Shown here: positions 1 through 5,642 of the stretch, piece after piece
Numbering within the stretch: the first letter of the stretch is position 1
Layout of the letters: every line of letters begins with the position of its first letter
DNA from: a virus
DNA length: 52,961 nt
Virus record (IMG/VR): IMGVR_UViG_3300046535_001284
Location: 1 to 52,961 of that record
Direction: 5' to 3' (one strand)
The notes under the pieces: model-generated
Database searches by the model: none
What the model was told of the DNA's origin: nothing
Seen by the model: the letters and a program-made list of their open reading frames with translations, nothing else
Translations under genes and position numbers: made by a program

Positions 1-146
1 ATTATACCGTAACATAGTAAACGATCTTGATGTAGGGGTATATTGGGATATCACAAGATATACGGGCCTCAATTACCGAAAGTATACCAGTATATACCTA
101 CCCGTAATTACCGGGGGGAATTCTCCCGTTATATTAACAGTTTTGG
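1..146. repeat. terminal direct repeat, left copy
   Basis: The same sequence recurs at 52815-52961. The only difference is a G run of 6 here (113-118) against 7 in the right copy. This is either a circular-assembly overlap or a real terminal redundancy. A plain k-mer overlap would be exact, so the single indel points to a homopolymer error or to two real copies. Confidence 0.9.
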
Positions 147-344
147 GAACTTTACTAGTATATACCTACCTCAATTACCGGGGATCAAAACGTAGTTATC
201 ACAATATATACTAACCCGTGATTAGCGGTGACCAGTGGTTTTAGGGGGATATTTGGGGATTTATCGTAATCCGATACGATGTGTTTTCTATAACACGGGC
301 TTAGGTATAGAGATATATCACAAGATATACTAACCCATAGTTAT
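48..344. repeat. five degenerate ~30-bp iteron-like repeats
   Basis: Copies start near 48, 88, 154, 196 and 315. They share ATCACAAGATATAC (or AGTATATACCTACC) followed by CCGTAATTACCGGGG-like ends. The stretch 1-460 is AT-rich and no gene was found in it. Iterons in an AT-rich leader are typical of replication origins, operators or packaging sites; which one applies here is not shown. Confidence 0.6.
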
Positions 345-460
345 ATCTTACATCAATTTCGAGGATACTGCCGTCATATTGGACACCTTAAGGTGTCACT
401 TGAGGGTTCATAGTTGTTAGTTAGGTTCCATAAGAAAGTTTATAGGGTTCAGCTAGTGTG

Positions 461-652
461 TTACAAGTTGTAACTGTGATATAATAGTCCCAAGCAAAAG
501 AGCACCACAAGAGCATCGAGGGTCCACCACTTGTGATCCTTTGGCAGGCTGCTATATAATAGAAGCAGCACAAAAATCAAGCGCATCAACACAGCACCAC
601 GGACCAATGTCCGGCCAGTAGTAACACCAAGTTCGACACTAAAGACCGTCAC
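461..652 (-). CDS. possible two-helix small membrane protein
   Basis: This is a leftward GTG-start frame of 63 aa with two hydrophobic stretches (about residues 20-34 and 46-60) split by a charged turn. Its ribosome binding site is weak (AAGG) and it would run against the neighbouring genes. A rightward promoter (531-560) lies inside it. It may be a chance frame in promoter DNA. Confidence 0.2.
   Translation of the reverse strand: MTVFSVELGVTTGRTLVRGAVLMRLIFVLLLLYSSLPKDHKWWTLDALVVLFCLGLLYHSYNL
531..560 (+). promoter_or_regulatory. early promoter, TTGTGA-18-TATAAT
   Basis: The -35 TTGTGA is at 531-536 and the -10 TATAAT at 555-560, with an 18-bp spacer. It matches the phage's own promoter family at 5045, 5494, 5897, 8367 and 14430. 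A second TATAAT at 480-485 has no matching -35. The leader from here to the first start codon is about 180 nt and holds no other gene I can see. Confidence 0.65.
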
Positions 653-747
653 ACAGGGACCTTAGGTACATCGTAGTAGGCCGAGGGTCACGGGTGGAGT
701 CCACTCCACTGCATTAAAGCACGGAACCTAGTCACAAAGGAGGGTGT

Positions 748-1035
748 GTGGCGAGGGTAGTAGTTCGCCTCGAGGACATCGAGGCTGCACGAGAGGACAG
801 CCTCTACGGAGGTAGTGCCTCTGATCGTGAGGCCACAAGGCGGAGTACTGAGGCGCTGATGCGTGCTGAGAGGCTAGGCGCTACGTCAGTCGGAGCTCGC
901 CCTGTGGGTAACAAAAGAACGGGCGTGCGGGCGGAGACGCTCAACCAGGGGATCATCAGCAGGTCACCTGGAAGTAACATCCCACCGGTTGACTTCGTGA
1001 AGGCAGTGTACGCAGACCGGACGGGGCAAGAGTAA
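748..1035 (+). CDS. small early protein of unknown function
   Basis: It is a 95-aa protein starting at GTG, set by AAAGGAGGG a few bases upstream. The sequence is charged and mostly hydrophilic with no Cys motif or membrane segment, and I do not recognise a family. It is the first gene after the 531 promoter and is followed within 6 nt by the first intergenic RNA helix (1041-1094). It therefore heads the cluster of tiny early genes, which in other phages often act on host functions; that role is inference from position. Confidence 0.6.
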   Translation: MARVVVRLEDIEAAREDSLYGGSASDREATRRSTEALMRAERLGATSVGARPVGNKRTGVRAETLNQGIISRSPGSNIPPVDFVKAVYADRTGQE

Positions 1036-1040
1036 GAGGA

Positions 1041-1097
1041 GAGTGCGGGCGGTGGCATCATCTAAATGGCCGTAGCATCGAAGCACCCGCACTCGCG
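1041..1097 (+). ncRNA. intergenic T-arm-like RNA helix 1
   Basis: GAGTGCGGG (1041-1049) pairs with CCCGCACTC (1086-1094), followed by GCG. Inside are a CGG/CCG hairpin and a small hairpin AGC-ATCGAA-GCA resembling a T-arm. Unlike most later copies, no AAAGGAGG follows directly. Confidence 0.55.
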
Positions 1098-1333
1098 TGT
1101 CCAGAAGATTCCACCCTGAGGGAGTGGCGGCGCTCGTTGCCGTCATGTTGGCGCCGGAGGGCGTCGATGACGAGGTCTACGCACATGCAGTGGATTTCGT
1201 CAGAGAGCGGGTACTCGAGTTGGCTGACGAGTATTACGCATTGTACCCATGTGATTTCGACAACAGTACAGACCGCAGAGAGGACCGAGGTACAAACAAC
1301 CTGGCCAAGTTGAGTCGGGCGAACCTGCGGTGA
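1097..1333 (+). CDS. small early protein, start uncertain
   Basis: The frame gives up to 78 aa from GTG 1097, which lies directly on the 3' edge of the preceding RNA helix and lacks a normal ribosome binding site. GTG 1124 and ATG 1145 are in-frame alternatives. Residues 20-50 form a charged amphipathic stretch (VDDEVYAHAVDFVRERVLEL) that looks like real protein. No family recognised. It ends just before the helix at 1351. Confidence 0.45.
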   Translation: MSRRFHPEGVAALVAVMLAPEGVDDEVYAHAVDFVRERVLELADEYYALYPCDFDNSTDRREDRGTNNLAKLSRANLR

Positions 1334-1350
1334 AGGGTGAAAGAAAGAGG

Positions 1351-1398
1351 GAGCTGGTCCGATACGTTGTCGGTGGCCTCGAAGGCAGCCAGCTCGCG
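1351..1398 (+). ncRNA. intergenic T-arm-like RNA helix 2
   Basis: GAGCTGG (1351-1357) pairs with CCAGCTC (1389-1395), then GCG. Inside are a CCGA/TCGG hairpin and GCC-TCGAA-GGC. Its presence, with AAGGGAGGG downstream, argues that the next gene starts at 1420 and not at the in-frame GTG 1330. Confidence 0.55.
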
Positions 1399-1419
1399 TC
1401 CACAACCAAGGGAGGGCAA

Positions 1420-1683
1420 ATGCCTAAGGGGAAGCACCGCATGGCACTACTGGAGCGTGTAGACGAAGCAGCACGGCTGATCGTGGCATACGTGCTCGTT
1501 ATGGCGCTCTGCGCCAGCCTCACGCTGTTGGGGTTTAGTGCCGGAGAGCAATACGTCCGGAGCCACCCGGTGTGTCAGGCGGTACAAGAGGACAGCACCA
1601 TCACAGGCTGTGACTACCACGACGGAGCCTGGTGGGTCATAGACCCAGATGCAACGCAGTACCGTTTACACCGTAAGGTGTAA
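1420..1683 (+). CDS. single-pass membrane protein
   Basis: It is an 87-aa protein from ATG 1420, preceded by AAGGGAGGG at good spacing. A hydrophobic segment spans about residues 20-41 (LIVAYVLVMALCASLTLLGF). The C-terminal half would lie outside the membrane, holds two Cys that could form a disulfide, and ends in basic residues. The N terminus is basic, consistent with an N-in orientation. No family recognised; an envelope-directed early protein such as an exclusion factor is possible. Confidence 0.65.
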   Translation: MPKGKHRMALLERVDEAARLIVAYVLVMALCASLTLLGFSAGEQYVRSHPVCQAVQEDSTITGCDYHDGAWWVIDPDATQYRLHRKV

Positions 1684-1689
1684 ACGTAA

Positions 1690-1740
1690 GGGCCCGCCAG
1701 TGCGATTGGCGACTGTAGGATCGAATCCAGCGGGTCCGCT
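1690..1740 (+). ncRNA. tRNA-like minihelix 3
   Basis: GGGCCCGC (1690-1697) pairs with GCGGGTCC (1730-1737). A 7-nt-loop hairpin GCCA-GTGCGAT-TGGC follows, then a T-arm-like hairpin with loop ATCGAA. At about 50 nt it is too short for a tRNA and has no anticodon arm of normal form. Confidence 0.55.
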
Positions 1741-1741
1741 A

Positions 1742-1843
1742 GGGCTAGGTACGTCGCCGTTTGGCGCCTAGTGACGGCTTTCCTCCTTTTGCTGGACGGC
1801 TGCCGATGGTGTGAACGTCAGGGATCGGATCCCGCCTAGCCCA
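1742..1843 (+). ncRNA. tRNA-like element 4 with anti-Shine-Dalgarno tract
   Basis: GGGCTAGG (1742-1749) pairs with CCTAGCCC (1835-1842), then A. A T-arm-like GGG-ATCGGAT-CCC precedes the 3' strand. The interior carries TTTCCTCCTTTT (about 1780-1791). This is complementary to AAAGGAGG, the ribosome binding site used by most genes in this cluster, and resembles the 3' end of 16S rRNA. Confidence 0.5.
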
Positions 1844-1853
1844 CTAGCTGGGA

Positions 1854-1889
1854 TCTGACCGGTGAGAGCGCGAGCTCGGCCCGGTCAGA
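1854..1889 (+). ncRNA. stable stem-loop, possible attenuator
   Basis: TCTGACCGG (1854-1862) pairs with CCGGTCAGA (1881-1889) around an 18-nt loop. No U-run follows, so it is not a classic intrinsic terminator. It lies just before the 1914 promoter. Confidence 0.4.
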
Positions 1890-1913
1890 GCTCAGGCACC
1901 CAAGGAAGGCACA

Positions 1914-1930
1914 AAAAATCTGGCTACACT
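1914..1930 (+). promoter_or_regulatory. class-B promoter-like motif
   Basis: AAAAAATCTGGCTACACTCT recurs almost unchanged at 52776 (AAAAAATCTTGCTACACTCT), with weaker versions at 50705 and 51848. TACACT (1925-1930) would be the -10. There is no consensus -35; the conserved A-run replaces it. Confidence 0.45.
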
Positions 1931-1981
1931 CTGAACAATGGTCCAAATGCACAACCACCATAACACCACAAGGAGGGTACG

Positions 1982-2185
1982 GTGGCGCAAAGAGGGAGGC
2001 GTAGGGCGGGTGTGCTCTACGTTATAGCACGGAATGCAAGTGGGAGGCCAACCCTACAGCACAAGTTGCCCCCGGGCGTATACTCGGAGACAGCGTGTGG
2101 CTACAAGATCGAGGAGTGGTCGAGGTCTTACCAGCCAGACCCAATCCCAGAGGTGCTCTGCAGGAAGAACGCCTGCAGGGACTAG
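1982..2185 (+). CDS. small Cys-containing protein
   Basis: It is a 67-aa protein from GTG 1982 behind AAGGAGGG. The N terminus is Arg-rich. The second half has ACGYKIEEWS and VLCRKNACRD, giving three Cys that could bind one metal ion, as in many small actinophage proteins; binding is inferred. It is the first gene after the 1914 promoter motif. Confidence 0.6.
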   Translation: MAQRGRRRAGVLYVIARNASGRPTLQHKLPPGVYSETACGYKIEEWSRSYQPDPIPEVLCRKNACRD

Positions 2186-2191
2186 ACTGGA

Positions 2192-2234
2192 GGGTACGGT
2201 CGGAAAGCGACTGGCCGTCGTAGGCAACGTACCC
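2192..2234 (+). ncRNA. intergenic T-arm-like RNA helix 5
   Basis: GGGTACG (2192-2198) pairs with CGTACCC (2228-2234), then GCGGAAAGGAGG. Inside are GTCG-GAAAG-CGAC and GCC-GTCGTA-GGC. It shares the GTCGTA loop with the copy at 4660. Confidence 0.65.
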
Positions 2235-2251
2235 GCGGAAAGGAGGCAGGC

Positions 2252-2437
2252 ATGCCTAAAACAGTAAGGGAACTGATCGAGGAACTGCAACAGTATCCGT
2301 CAGAGGCTGAGTGCGTCGTTCGGAGGTGGCAACCTCCGAGCTGGGCGACCGTTAAGGACTACCAGCTCGATACGTACCCGATCTGTGAAGACGGATCTGA
2401 AGTGGTAACAAAGGTCGGTTTCGGCGAGCACGAGTAG
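2252..2437 (+). CDS. small early protein of unknown function
   Basis: It is a 61-aa acidic protein starting at ATG behind GAAAGGAGG. It begins with VRELIEELQQYPSEAECVV, the pattern of small helical proteins that open with a 'leucine-rich helix plus yPxda' motif; such proteins are common in phages and have no set function. Helix 5 lies upstream and helix 6 downstream, each within about 20 nt. Confidence 0.6.
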   Translation: MPKTVRELIEELQQYPSEAECVVRRWQPPSWATVKDYQLDTYPICEDGSEVVTKVGFGEHE

Positions 2438-2443
2438 CAAGGA

Positions 2444-2478
2444 GGGCGTAGGGTCAGCTCAGAGTAGCGCCTACGCCC
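2444..2478 (+). ncRNA. intergenic T-arm-like RNA helix 6
   Basis: GGGCGTAGG (2444-2452) pairs with CCTACGCCC (2470-2478), then ACGGAAAGGAGG. The inner hairpin is GC-TCAGAG-TAGC. An extra CAAGGAGG directly follows the preceding stop codon and runs into the 5' strand. Confidence 0.65.
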
Positions 2479-2496
2479 ACGGAAAGGAGGGACATT

Positions 2497-2805
2497 ATGG
2501 ACGTAATGGACGTCAAGTGTCCGTTCTGTCACGCCGAGGCAGGAAGCCTCTGTGTGACCAAGAAGGGTGTGCCTTCGGGTTCGCACCCGCACCAAAAGCG
2601 AGTGACGTTGGTAACAACGCCAGTTGCAAACCCTGAGCCTGCAAGCGAGGGGTTCAGTGACCAAACCACACTAGCCGTGTGGGAGCGCCATCGCGACAGC
2701 TTCCTCTGGGGCATCCAGTTCGCTCGTAACACGATGAGGATGTCTCAGGATCAGATCGACGAGCGACTCGCAGAGATGTGGGCCGATCTGGCAACTGGGA
2801 AGTAG
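2497..2805 (+). CDS. zinc-knuckle small protein
   Basis: It is a 102-aa protein. Residues 8-33 hold CPFCHAEAGSLC followed by SHPHQKR. This Cys-X2-Cys-X7-Cys plus His pattern is a zinc-binding motif found in many small actinobacterial and phage proteins. The C-terminal half is helical and rich in Arg/Asp. A shorter protein at 4450 has the same motif (CPFCRVGPGQPC), so the phage carries two family members. Nucleic-acid binding is likely but not shown. Confidence 0.7.
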   Translation: MDVMDVKCPFCHAEAGSLCVTKKGVPSGSHPHQKRVTLVTTPVANPEPASEGFSDQTTLAVWERHRDSFLWGIQFARNTMRMSQDQIDERLAEMWADLATGK

Positions 2806-2813
2806 CACAGAGG

Positions 2814-2848
2814 ACCTGAGGTCAGCATCGAAGCAGCGCTCAGGTTCG
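2814..2848 (+). ncRNA. intergenic T-arm-like RNA helix 7
   Basis: ACCTGAG (2814-2820) pairs with CTCAGGT (2839-2845). The inner hairpin is GC-ATCGAA-GC within GTCAGCATCGAAGCAGCG, a string almost identical in the copy at 4395. GAAAGGAGG follows. Confidence 0.65.
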
Positions 2849-2867
2849 CGCCTGAAAGGAGGCCAGA

Positions 2868-3083
2868 ATGGCGACTGTCATTCAGATCAAGCGTACGGTC
2901 ACGCTCACCACCGAGGTGCCGTTCGACGAGAAGCACTACCCGAGCATGAACATCAGCGAGGCAGTGGCGTACGAGATGGAGCTCGACGTCGAGCAGAAGC
3001 TCGAACTGTTCGCTGAGGAGATTGGGGAGGCAGCGCTCGACGATATCGAGGTGTCGGAGACGATCGAGGCGATCGAGGTCTAG
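2868..3083 (+). CDS. acidic small early protein
   Basis: It is a 71-aa protein at ATG behind GAAAGGAGG. The C-terminal 45 residues are strongly acidic and helical (ELDVEQKLELFAEEIGEAAL), while the N-terminal 20 form a short beta-like TVTLTTEVP strand. Small acidic phage proteins may mimic DNA or bind host enzymes; there is no direct evidence for that here. No family recognised. Confidence 0.6.
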   Translation: MATVIQIKRTVTLTTEVPFDEKHYPSMNISEAVAYEMELDVEQKLELFAEEIGEAALDDIEVSETIEAIEV

Positions 3084-3089
3084 TACAGA

Positions 3090-3138
3090 GGGCTGGTCGG
3101 CTGGAACAAGGCCGTAGCATCGAAGCAGCCAGCTTGCG
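3090..3138 (+). ncRNA. intergenic T-arm-like RNA helix 8
   Basis: GGGCTGG (3090-3096) pairs with CCAGCTT (3129-3135, with G-U pairs), then GCGAAAGGAGG. Inside are CGGC/GCCG and AGC-ATCGAA-GCA. The string GGCCGTAGCATCGAAGCA also occurs in the first copy (1041). Confidence 0.65.
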
Positions 3139-3150
3139 AAAGGAGGTACA

Positions 3151-3348
3151 GTGTACGAGGTGTACCGAGAGCTACACGCGATTGTAGCATGGTCAGGAGG
3201 TGCAATCGGGAGGACGGAGTACATTGAGGAGGGTTGGTATCCACAACATGCTGTCAACAGCAACCGACCCACCAAGACATTGCACGTCTACTTGAACGTA
3301 CCTGGTGATCATCCGATGGCGAGAAAGCCAACGATTCGCAAAGCGTAA
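3151..3348 (+). CDS. small early protein of unknown function
   Basis: It is a 65-aa protein from GTG 3151, set by GAAAGGAGG. It is rich in aromatic residues (YEVYRELHAIVAWSGG) and has a basic C terminus. No family or motif recognised. The stop is followed after only a few bases by the next RNA helix, as for its neighbours. Confidence 0.55.
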   Translation: MYEVYRELHAIVAWSGGAIGRTEYIEEGWYPQHAVNSNRPTKTLHVYLNVPGDHPMARKPTIRKA

Positions 3349-3352
3349 CGGA

Positions 3353-3400
3353 GGGCCAGTCCACGAGCCTGGTGGTGGGATCAAATCCAACTGGTCCACG
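3353..3400 (+). ncRNA. tRNA-like minihelix 9
   Basis: GGGCCAG (3353-3359) pairs with CTGGTCC (3391-3397), then ACGGAAAGGAGG. Inside are CCAC-GAGCCTG-GTGG (a 7-nt loop) and TGGG-ATCAAA-TCCA. The closing helix is base-for-base the same as that of the 100-nt tRNA-like element at 6774, which links the two RNA classes. Confidence 0.65.
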
Positions 3401-3415
3401 GAAAGGAGGTGGCGA

Positions 3416-3727
3416 ATGCTACCTGGAAAGGGTGTCCACCTGGTGCTCAACGAGGATGTTCTCGGCTGGGTACGGGACACGCTAAGTGAGGTCGCGACAG
3501 CGTACGACGATGAGGTGCACGACGCTGATCCGAAGGTTGTAGTCCAGCAGCTGTGCGCTCCAATGGCCAACGGCGGAGCGGGCTGGGAGTCCGAGAAGGA
3601 CAGCTTCGGAGTCAAGGCCATCGCGAAGCGACCCTACAAGAAGGGTGAGCTACGGGTGACCGTGGTACTCACCAAGCAGAACGAGCTGAAGCTCGATATC
3701 CGAGAATGGTACGAGCCTCAGGAGTAG
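3416..3727 (+). CDS. small early protein of unknown function
   Basis: It is a 103-aa protein from ATG 3416, chosen because GAAAGGAGG lies 7-8 bases upstream; a longer in-frame start would read through the RNA helix. The first half is acidic and helical (NEDVLGWVRDTLSEVATAYD). The second half predicts beta strands (ELRVTVVLTKQNELKLDI). No family recognised. Confidence 0.65.
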   Translation: MLPGKGVHLVLNEDVLGWVRDTLSEVATAYDDEVHDADPKVVVQQLCAPMANGGAGWESEKDSFGVKAIAKRPYKKGELRVTVVLTKQNELKLDIREWYEPQE

Positions 3728-3784
3728 GTCGAAACGGGCGCTTCCACAGGCCCGTCGTCCAGTTGAGCTGGACCTGACGAGACC
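3727..3784 (+). ncRNA. intergenic three-way RNA element 10 (variant)
   Basis: The outer GGTC/GACC encloses two hairpins, ACGGGC/GCCCGT (3734-3755) and GTCCAG-TTGAG-CTGGAC (3757-3773). It fills the same intergenic place as the other helices but lacks the TCGAA loop. CAAGGAGG follows. Confidence 0.45.
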
Positions 3785-3796
3785 AAGGAGGAGTCA

Positions 3797-4030
3797 GTGG
3801 ACGACGACTACAGAAAGTGTAGCATGTGTGGCCGAGTCGTCACGTGCGAGGCGAGCGGTGTGGAGGTGCACATGGATGGCACCGAGCACGAGTGTCTCGA
3901 GCGAGGAGTAGGTCGCCAAGAGTTAGACCCGGAAGAGCTCAAGACCGCGTTGTTCGAGCACGGTAGTGTAGACGCAATACGTCGTGACTTCGAACGTGAT
4001 CACTTCCACGATCACTGTTACGGCTGGTAG
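3797..4030 (+). CDS. zinc-ribbon-like small protein
   Basis: It is a 77-aa protein from GTG 3797 behind AAGGAGG. CSMCG at residues 8-12, Cys at about 17 and 33, and a His/Cys-rich tail (DHFHDHCYGW) can supply metal ligands. It has an acidic middle. No named family; a metal-binding regulatory protein is plausible. Confidence 0.6.
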   Translation: MDDDYRKCSMCGRVVTCEASGVEVHMDGTEHECLERGVGRQELDPEELKTALFEHGSVDAIRRDFERDHFHDHCYGW

Positions 4031-4036
4031 CAAGGA

Positions 4037-4071
4037 GAGCGCAGGTACCTCAGAGTGGGCCTGCGCTCACG
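4037..4071 (+). ncRNA. intergenic T-arm-like RNA helix 11
   Basis: GAGCGCAGG (4037-4045) pairs with CCTGCGCTC (4060-4068), then ACGGAAGGAGG. The inner hairpin is CC-TCAGAG-TGG. CAAGGAG follows the previous stop, as at 2440. Confidence 0.6.
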
Positions 4072-4085
4072 GAAGGAGGTATCGA

Positions 4086-4388
4086 ATGCATACCTTTGAG
4101 TGGACGGGTCTTGCATGGATCGCAGACTATGCGGACACGCATGATGCGACTGTCACGATTCACCACGATGGAGATCCGAATGGGGGGAACGTTATCATCA
4201 ACGTTCCCACCTATGTGGGCGATCCGCAAGTAGACCACTTCTCCCGAGAGGGAGAGGATCACCACATCGCGCAGCTCACAGTTCCGTACGACGCTCTGAA
4301 GGCGTTCTTCGCTGAGATGGTTCGGCGGAGGCGTATCGCAGAGCTGGAACAGATGGACAGCGACGAAGTCTTACACCTTCTCGCCTAG
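4086..4388 (+). CDS. small early protein of unknown function
   Basis: It is a 100-aa protein from ATG 4086, fixed by GGAAGGAGG between the RNA helix and the start. The middle section is His/Asp-rich with predicted strands (TVTIHHDGD, NVIINVPTY). The C-terminal third is a charged helix (FAEMVRRRRIAELEQMDSDE). No family recognised. Confidence 0.6.
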   Translation: MHTFEWTGLAWIADYADTHDATVTIHHDGDPNGGNVIINVPTYVGDPQVDHFSREGEDHHIAQLTVPYDALKAFFAEMVRRRRIAELEQMDSDEVLHLLA

Positions 4389-4394
4389 CAAGGA

Positions 4395-4433
4395 GGGCTC
4401 GATGTCAGCATCGAAGTAGCGGTCGAGCCCGCG
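4395..4433 (+). ncRNA. intergenic T-arm-like RNA helix 12
   Basis: GGGCTCGA (4395-4402) pairs with TCGAGCCC (4423-4430), then GCG. It contains GTCAGCATCGAAGTAGCG, one base different from the copy at 2814. Both flanks carry AAGGAGG. Confidence 0.65.
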
Positions 4434-4449
4434 CAGAAAGGAGGGCCAC

Positions 4450-4653
4450 ATGTCCATCAAGCAACAGGCCCTACAATTGTCCTGCCCCTTCTGCCGAGTT
4501 GGGCCAGGACAACCCTGTGAGTCGGCGAAGCGTGCTCGGGGCCACCTCCCCATCACGCCAACCCGACAGCCCATTTCCGGAGTTCACCAGGCACGTATGA
4601 GCCTGGCGTACCGGCTTAGCCGGGCACGGATTCAGGAGGTGGTTGCTCTCTAG
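4450..4653 (+). CDS. zinc-knuckle small protein, second copy
   Basis: It is a 67-aa protein behind GAAAGGAGG. CPFCRVGPGQPC at residues 12-23 plus a downstream His match the zinc knuckle of the protein at 2497. The rest is basic (several RAR repeats), which fits nucleic-acid contact. The two genes lie 1.7 kb apart in the same cluster, suggesting duplication and divergence. Confidence 0.65.
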   Translation: MSIKQQALQLSCPFCRVGPGQPCESAKRARGHLPITPTRQPISGVHQARMSLAYRLSRARIQEVVAL

Positions 4654-4659
4654 GGAGCA

Positions 4660-4706
4660 GGGGCGCGTCAGTAAGTGACTAGGCTGTCGTAGGCCAGCGC
4701 CCCGCG
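4660..4706 (+). ncRNA. intergenic T-arm-like RNA helix 13
   Basis: GGGGCGC (4660-4666) pairs with GCGCCCC (4697-4703), then GCGAAAGGAGG. Inside are GTCA-GTAAG-TGAC and GGCT-GTCGTA-GGCC. The architecture is the same as at 2192. Confidence 0.65.
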
Positions 4707-4720
4707 AAAGGAGGTGTGAA

Positions 4721-4975
4721 ATGTCCGTTCGCACCCAGGCGCAGGCCTACCTACTGAAGGCGCAGGATGCCAATTCGCTGTACGAGGTTCTCCAGCAACA
4801 GATCGACAGCCACGACAACGCAGCAACACGGAGTCAGAGGGGTAACGAACACCTTGCAGCAGTCAAGCTGGGCAAGGACCCTCTGTACATGATGCTGTGC
4901 GCACGTCGTGACCGGCAGATCCAGCTGGCGACGATGTACGCAACGTTGGCCCTTGCGGTCACACAAGTGGTCTGA
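4721..4975 (+). CDS. small helical early protein
   Basis: It is an 84-aa protein at ATG behind GAAAGGAGG. It appears all-helical and Gln/Ala-rich (LKAQDANSLYEVLQQQIDSH), with a mildly hydrophobic C-terminal helix. No motif or family recognised. It ends just before the long stem at 4982 and a promoter at 5045. Confidence 0.6.
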   Translation: MSVRTQAQAYLLKAQDANSLYEVLQQQIDSHDNAATRSQRGNEHLAAVKLGKDPLYMMLCARRDRQIQLATMYATLALAVTQVV

Positions 4976-4981
4976 CCACTT

Positions 4982-5044
4982 CGGGCTCACGCGATCTCAA
5001 GACCCACAGGGCGCAATGGCTGGGTGGCGAATTACGTGAGCCCG
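4982..5044 (+). ncRNA. structured RNA with CCCACAGG motif
   Basis: A 10-bp helix CGGGCTCACG (4982-4991) / CGTGAGCCCG (5035-5044) encloses ACCCA/TGGGT and a T-arm-like GTG-GCGAAT-TAC. The core CCCACAGGGCGCAA is shared with elements at 13981 and 46279. The 3' strand abuts the -35 of the next promoter, so it may also end the upstream transcript. Confidence 0.55.
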
Positions 5045-5075
5045 TTGTAGTCAGTCTAGTTGTTCAAGTTATACT
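5045..5075 (+). promoter_or_regulatory. early promoter, TTGTAG-19-TATACT
   Basis: The -35 TTGTAGTCA starts at 5045 and the -10 TATACT is at 5070-5075. It belongs to the TTG(A/T)(A/G)GTCAA promoter family of this phage. Confidence 0.65.
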
Positions 5076-5097
5076 AGTAACCGAGGAGGTGTTAGGA

Positions 5098-5310
5098 ATG
5101 CATCGATACAAGAATATGATTGGCGGCATCGCCTGGGATGGAGGAGTATCCTACTGGGAGCGATGGACGCACAAGAGACGCCACGGCCCGGAGTCTATCC
5201 GAGTCGTGGCGTTTTCTTTTGCTTCCATACAGGTCGGACGGGTTCTCGCTACACTCCAGTCGATCGTCCAAACGGTGATACCAATCCGCCTCATCGTTCT
5301 CGGGGAGTAA
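5098..5310 (+). CDS. small early protein of unknown function
   Basis: It is a 70-aa protein from ATG 5098, with GAGGAGG upstream. The N-terminal half is aromatic and basic. The C-terminal half has a hydrophobic stretch (IQVGRVLATLQSIVQTVIPI) that may be a membrane or amphipathic helix. It is the first gene of the 5045 promoter. The frame covers a GC-rich inverted pair (GACGCCACGG / CCGTGGCGTT-like), so overlap with RNA structure is possible. Confidence 0.5.
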   Translation: MHRYKNMIGGIAWDGGVSYWERWTHKRRHGPESIRVVAFSFASIQVGRVLATLQSIVQTVIPIRLIVLGE

Positions 5311-5348
5311 CACACTGGTGGCCGACTCGATAGGGAGGAGGGGTTGTC

Positions 5349-5486
5349 GTGAAGAGACGCCGGTGGCCGTGGGTTAGCAAGTTGGACTGGTGTAAGATTG
5401 TATTCCTGTCGCACAGACTGATCGAGATGGAGAAGGTTCGACGCATACCGATCGTACCTGGTCGGCCTGAAGACTTCGGAAAATAA
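5349..5486 (+). CDS. basic small protein
   Basis: It is a 45-aa protein from GTG 5349 behind GGGAGGAGGGG. It begins KRRRWPWVSKLDWCK and is strongly basic and Trp-rich in its first third. No family recognised. It shares the 5045 transcript and ends 8 bases before the next promoter. Confidence 0.5.
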   Translation: MKRRRWPWVSKLDWCKIVFLSHRLIEMEKVRRIPIVPGRPEDFGK

Positions 5487-5493
5487 AGCCCCC

Positions 5494-5524
5494 TTGAGGT
5501 CAACGAGGGAGCCCAGCGTATAAT
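5494..5524 (+). promoter_or_regulatory. promoter of the stable-RNA region, TTGAGG-19-TATAAT
   Basis: The -35 TTGAGGTCAACGAG starts at 5494 and is shared, base for base over 14 bases, with the promoter at 5897. The -10 TATAAT is at 5519-5524. It faces the leader peptide and the tRNA-like elements at 5643-5869. Confidence 0.7.
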
Positions 5525-5557
5525 ATAGATGAAAGAGAGCAAAAGGAGGGAGGAATC

Positions 5558-5578
5558 ATGCGGCCGCTACCACCCTAA
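5558..5578 (+). CDS. candidate 6-residue leader peptide MRPLPP
   Basis: ATG CGG CCG CTA CCA CCC TAA follows a very strong ribosome binding site (AAAAGGAGGGAGG, 8 nt upstream) about 30 nt after the 5519 -10 box. No longer frame uses this site. Three of six codons are Pro and the stop follows a Pro-Pro pair, a context known to slow ribosomes. A leader acting on the RNAs behind it is inference. Confidence 0.4.
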   Translation: MRPLPP

Positions 5579-5642
5579 AAGGGCCTACGCCATCCGATGT
5601 GAGATCCCAAACGCAAAGCTACGCCACACTTACAACTGAAAA

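Noticed and set aside
1330-1419. Longer start for the 1420 membrane protein
   Set aside because: The extra 30 codons cover an RNA helix; AAGGGAGGG clearly serves ATG 1420.
3353-3398. D-armless tRNA with anticodon GCC
   Set aside because: The 7-nt loop GAGCCTG lacks U33 and the whole is only 46 nt; treated as one of the minihelices.
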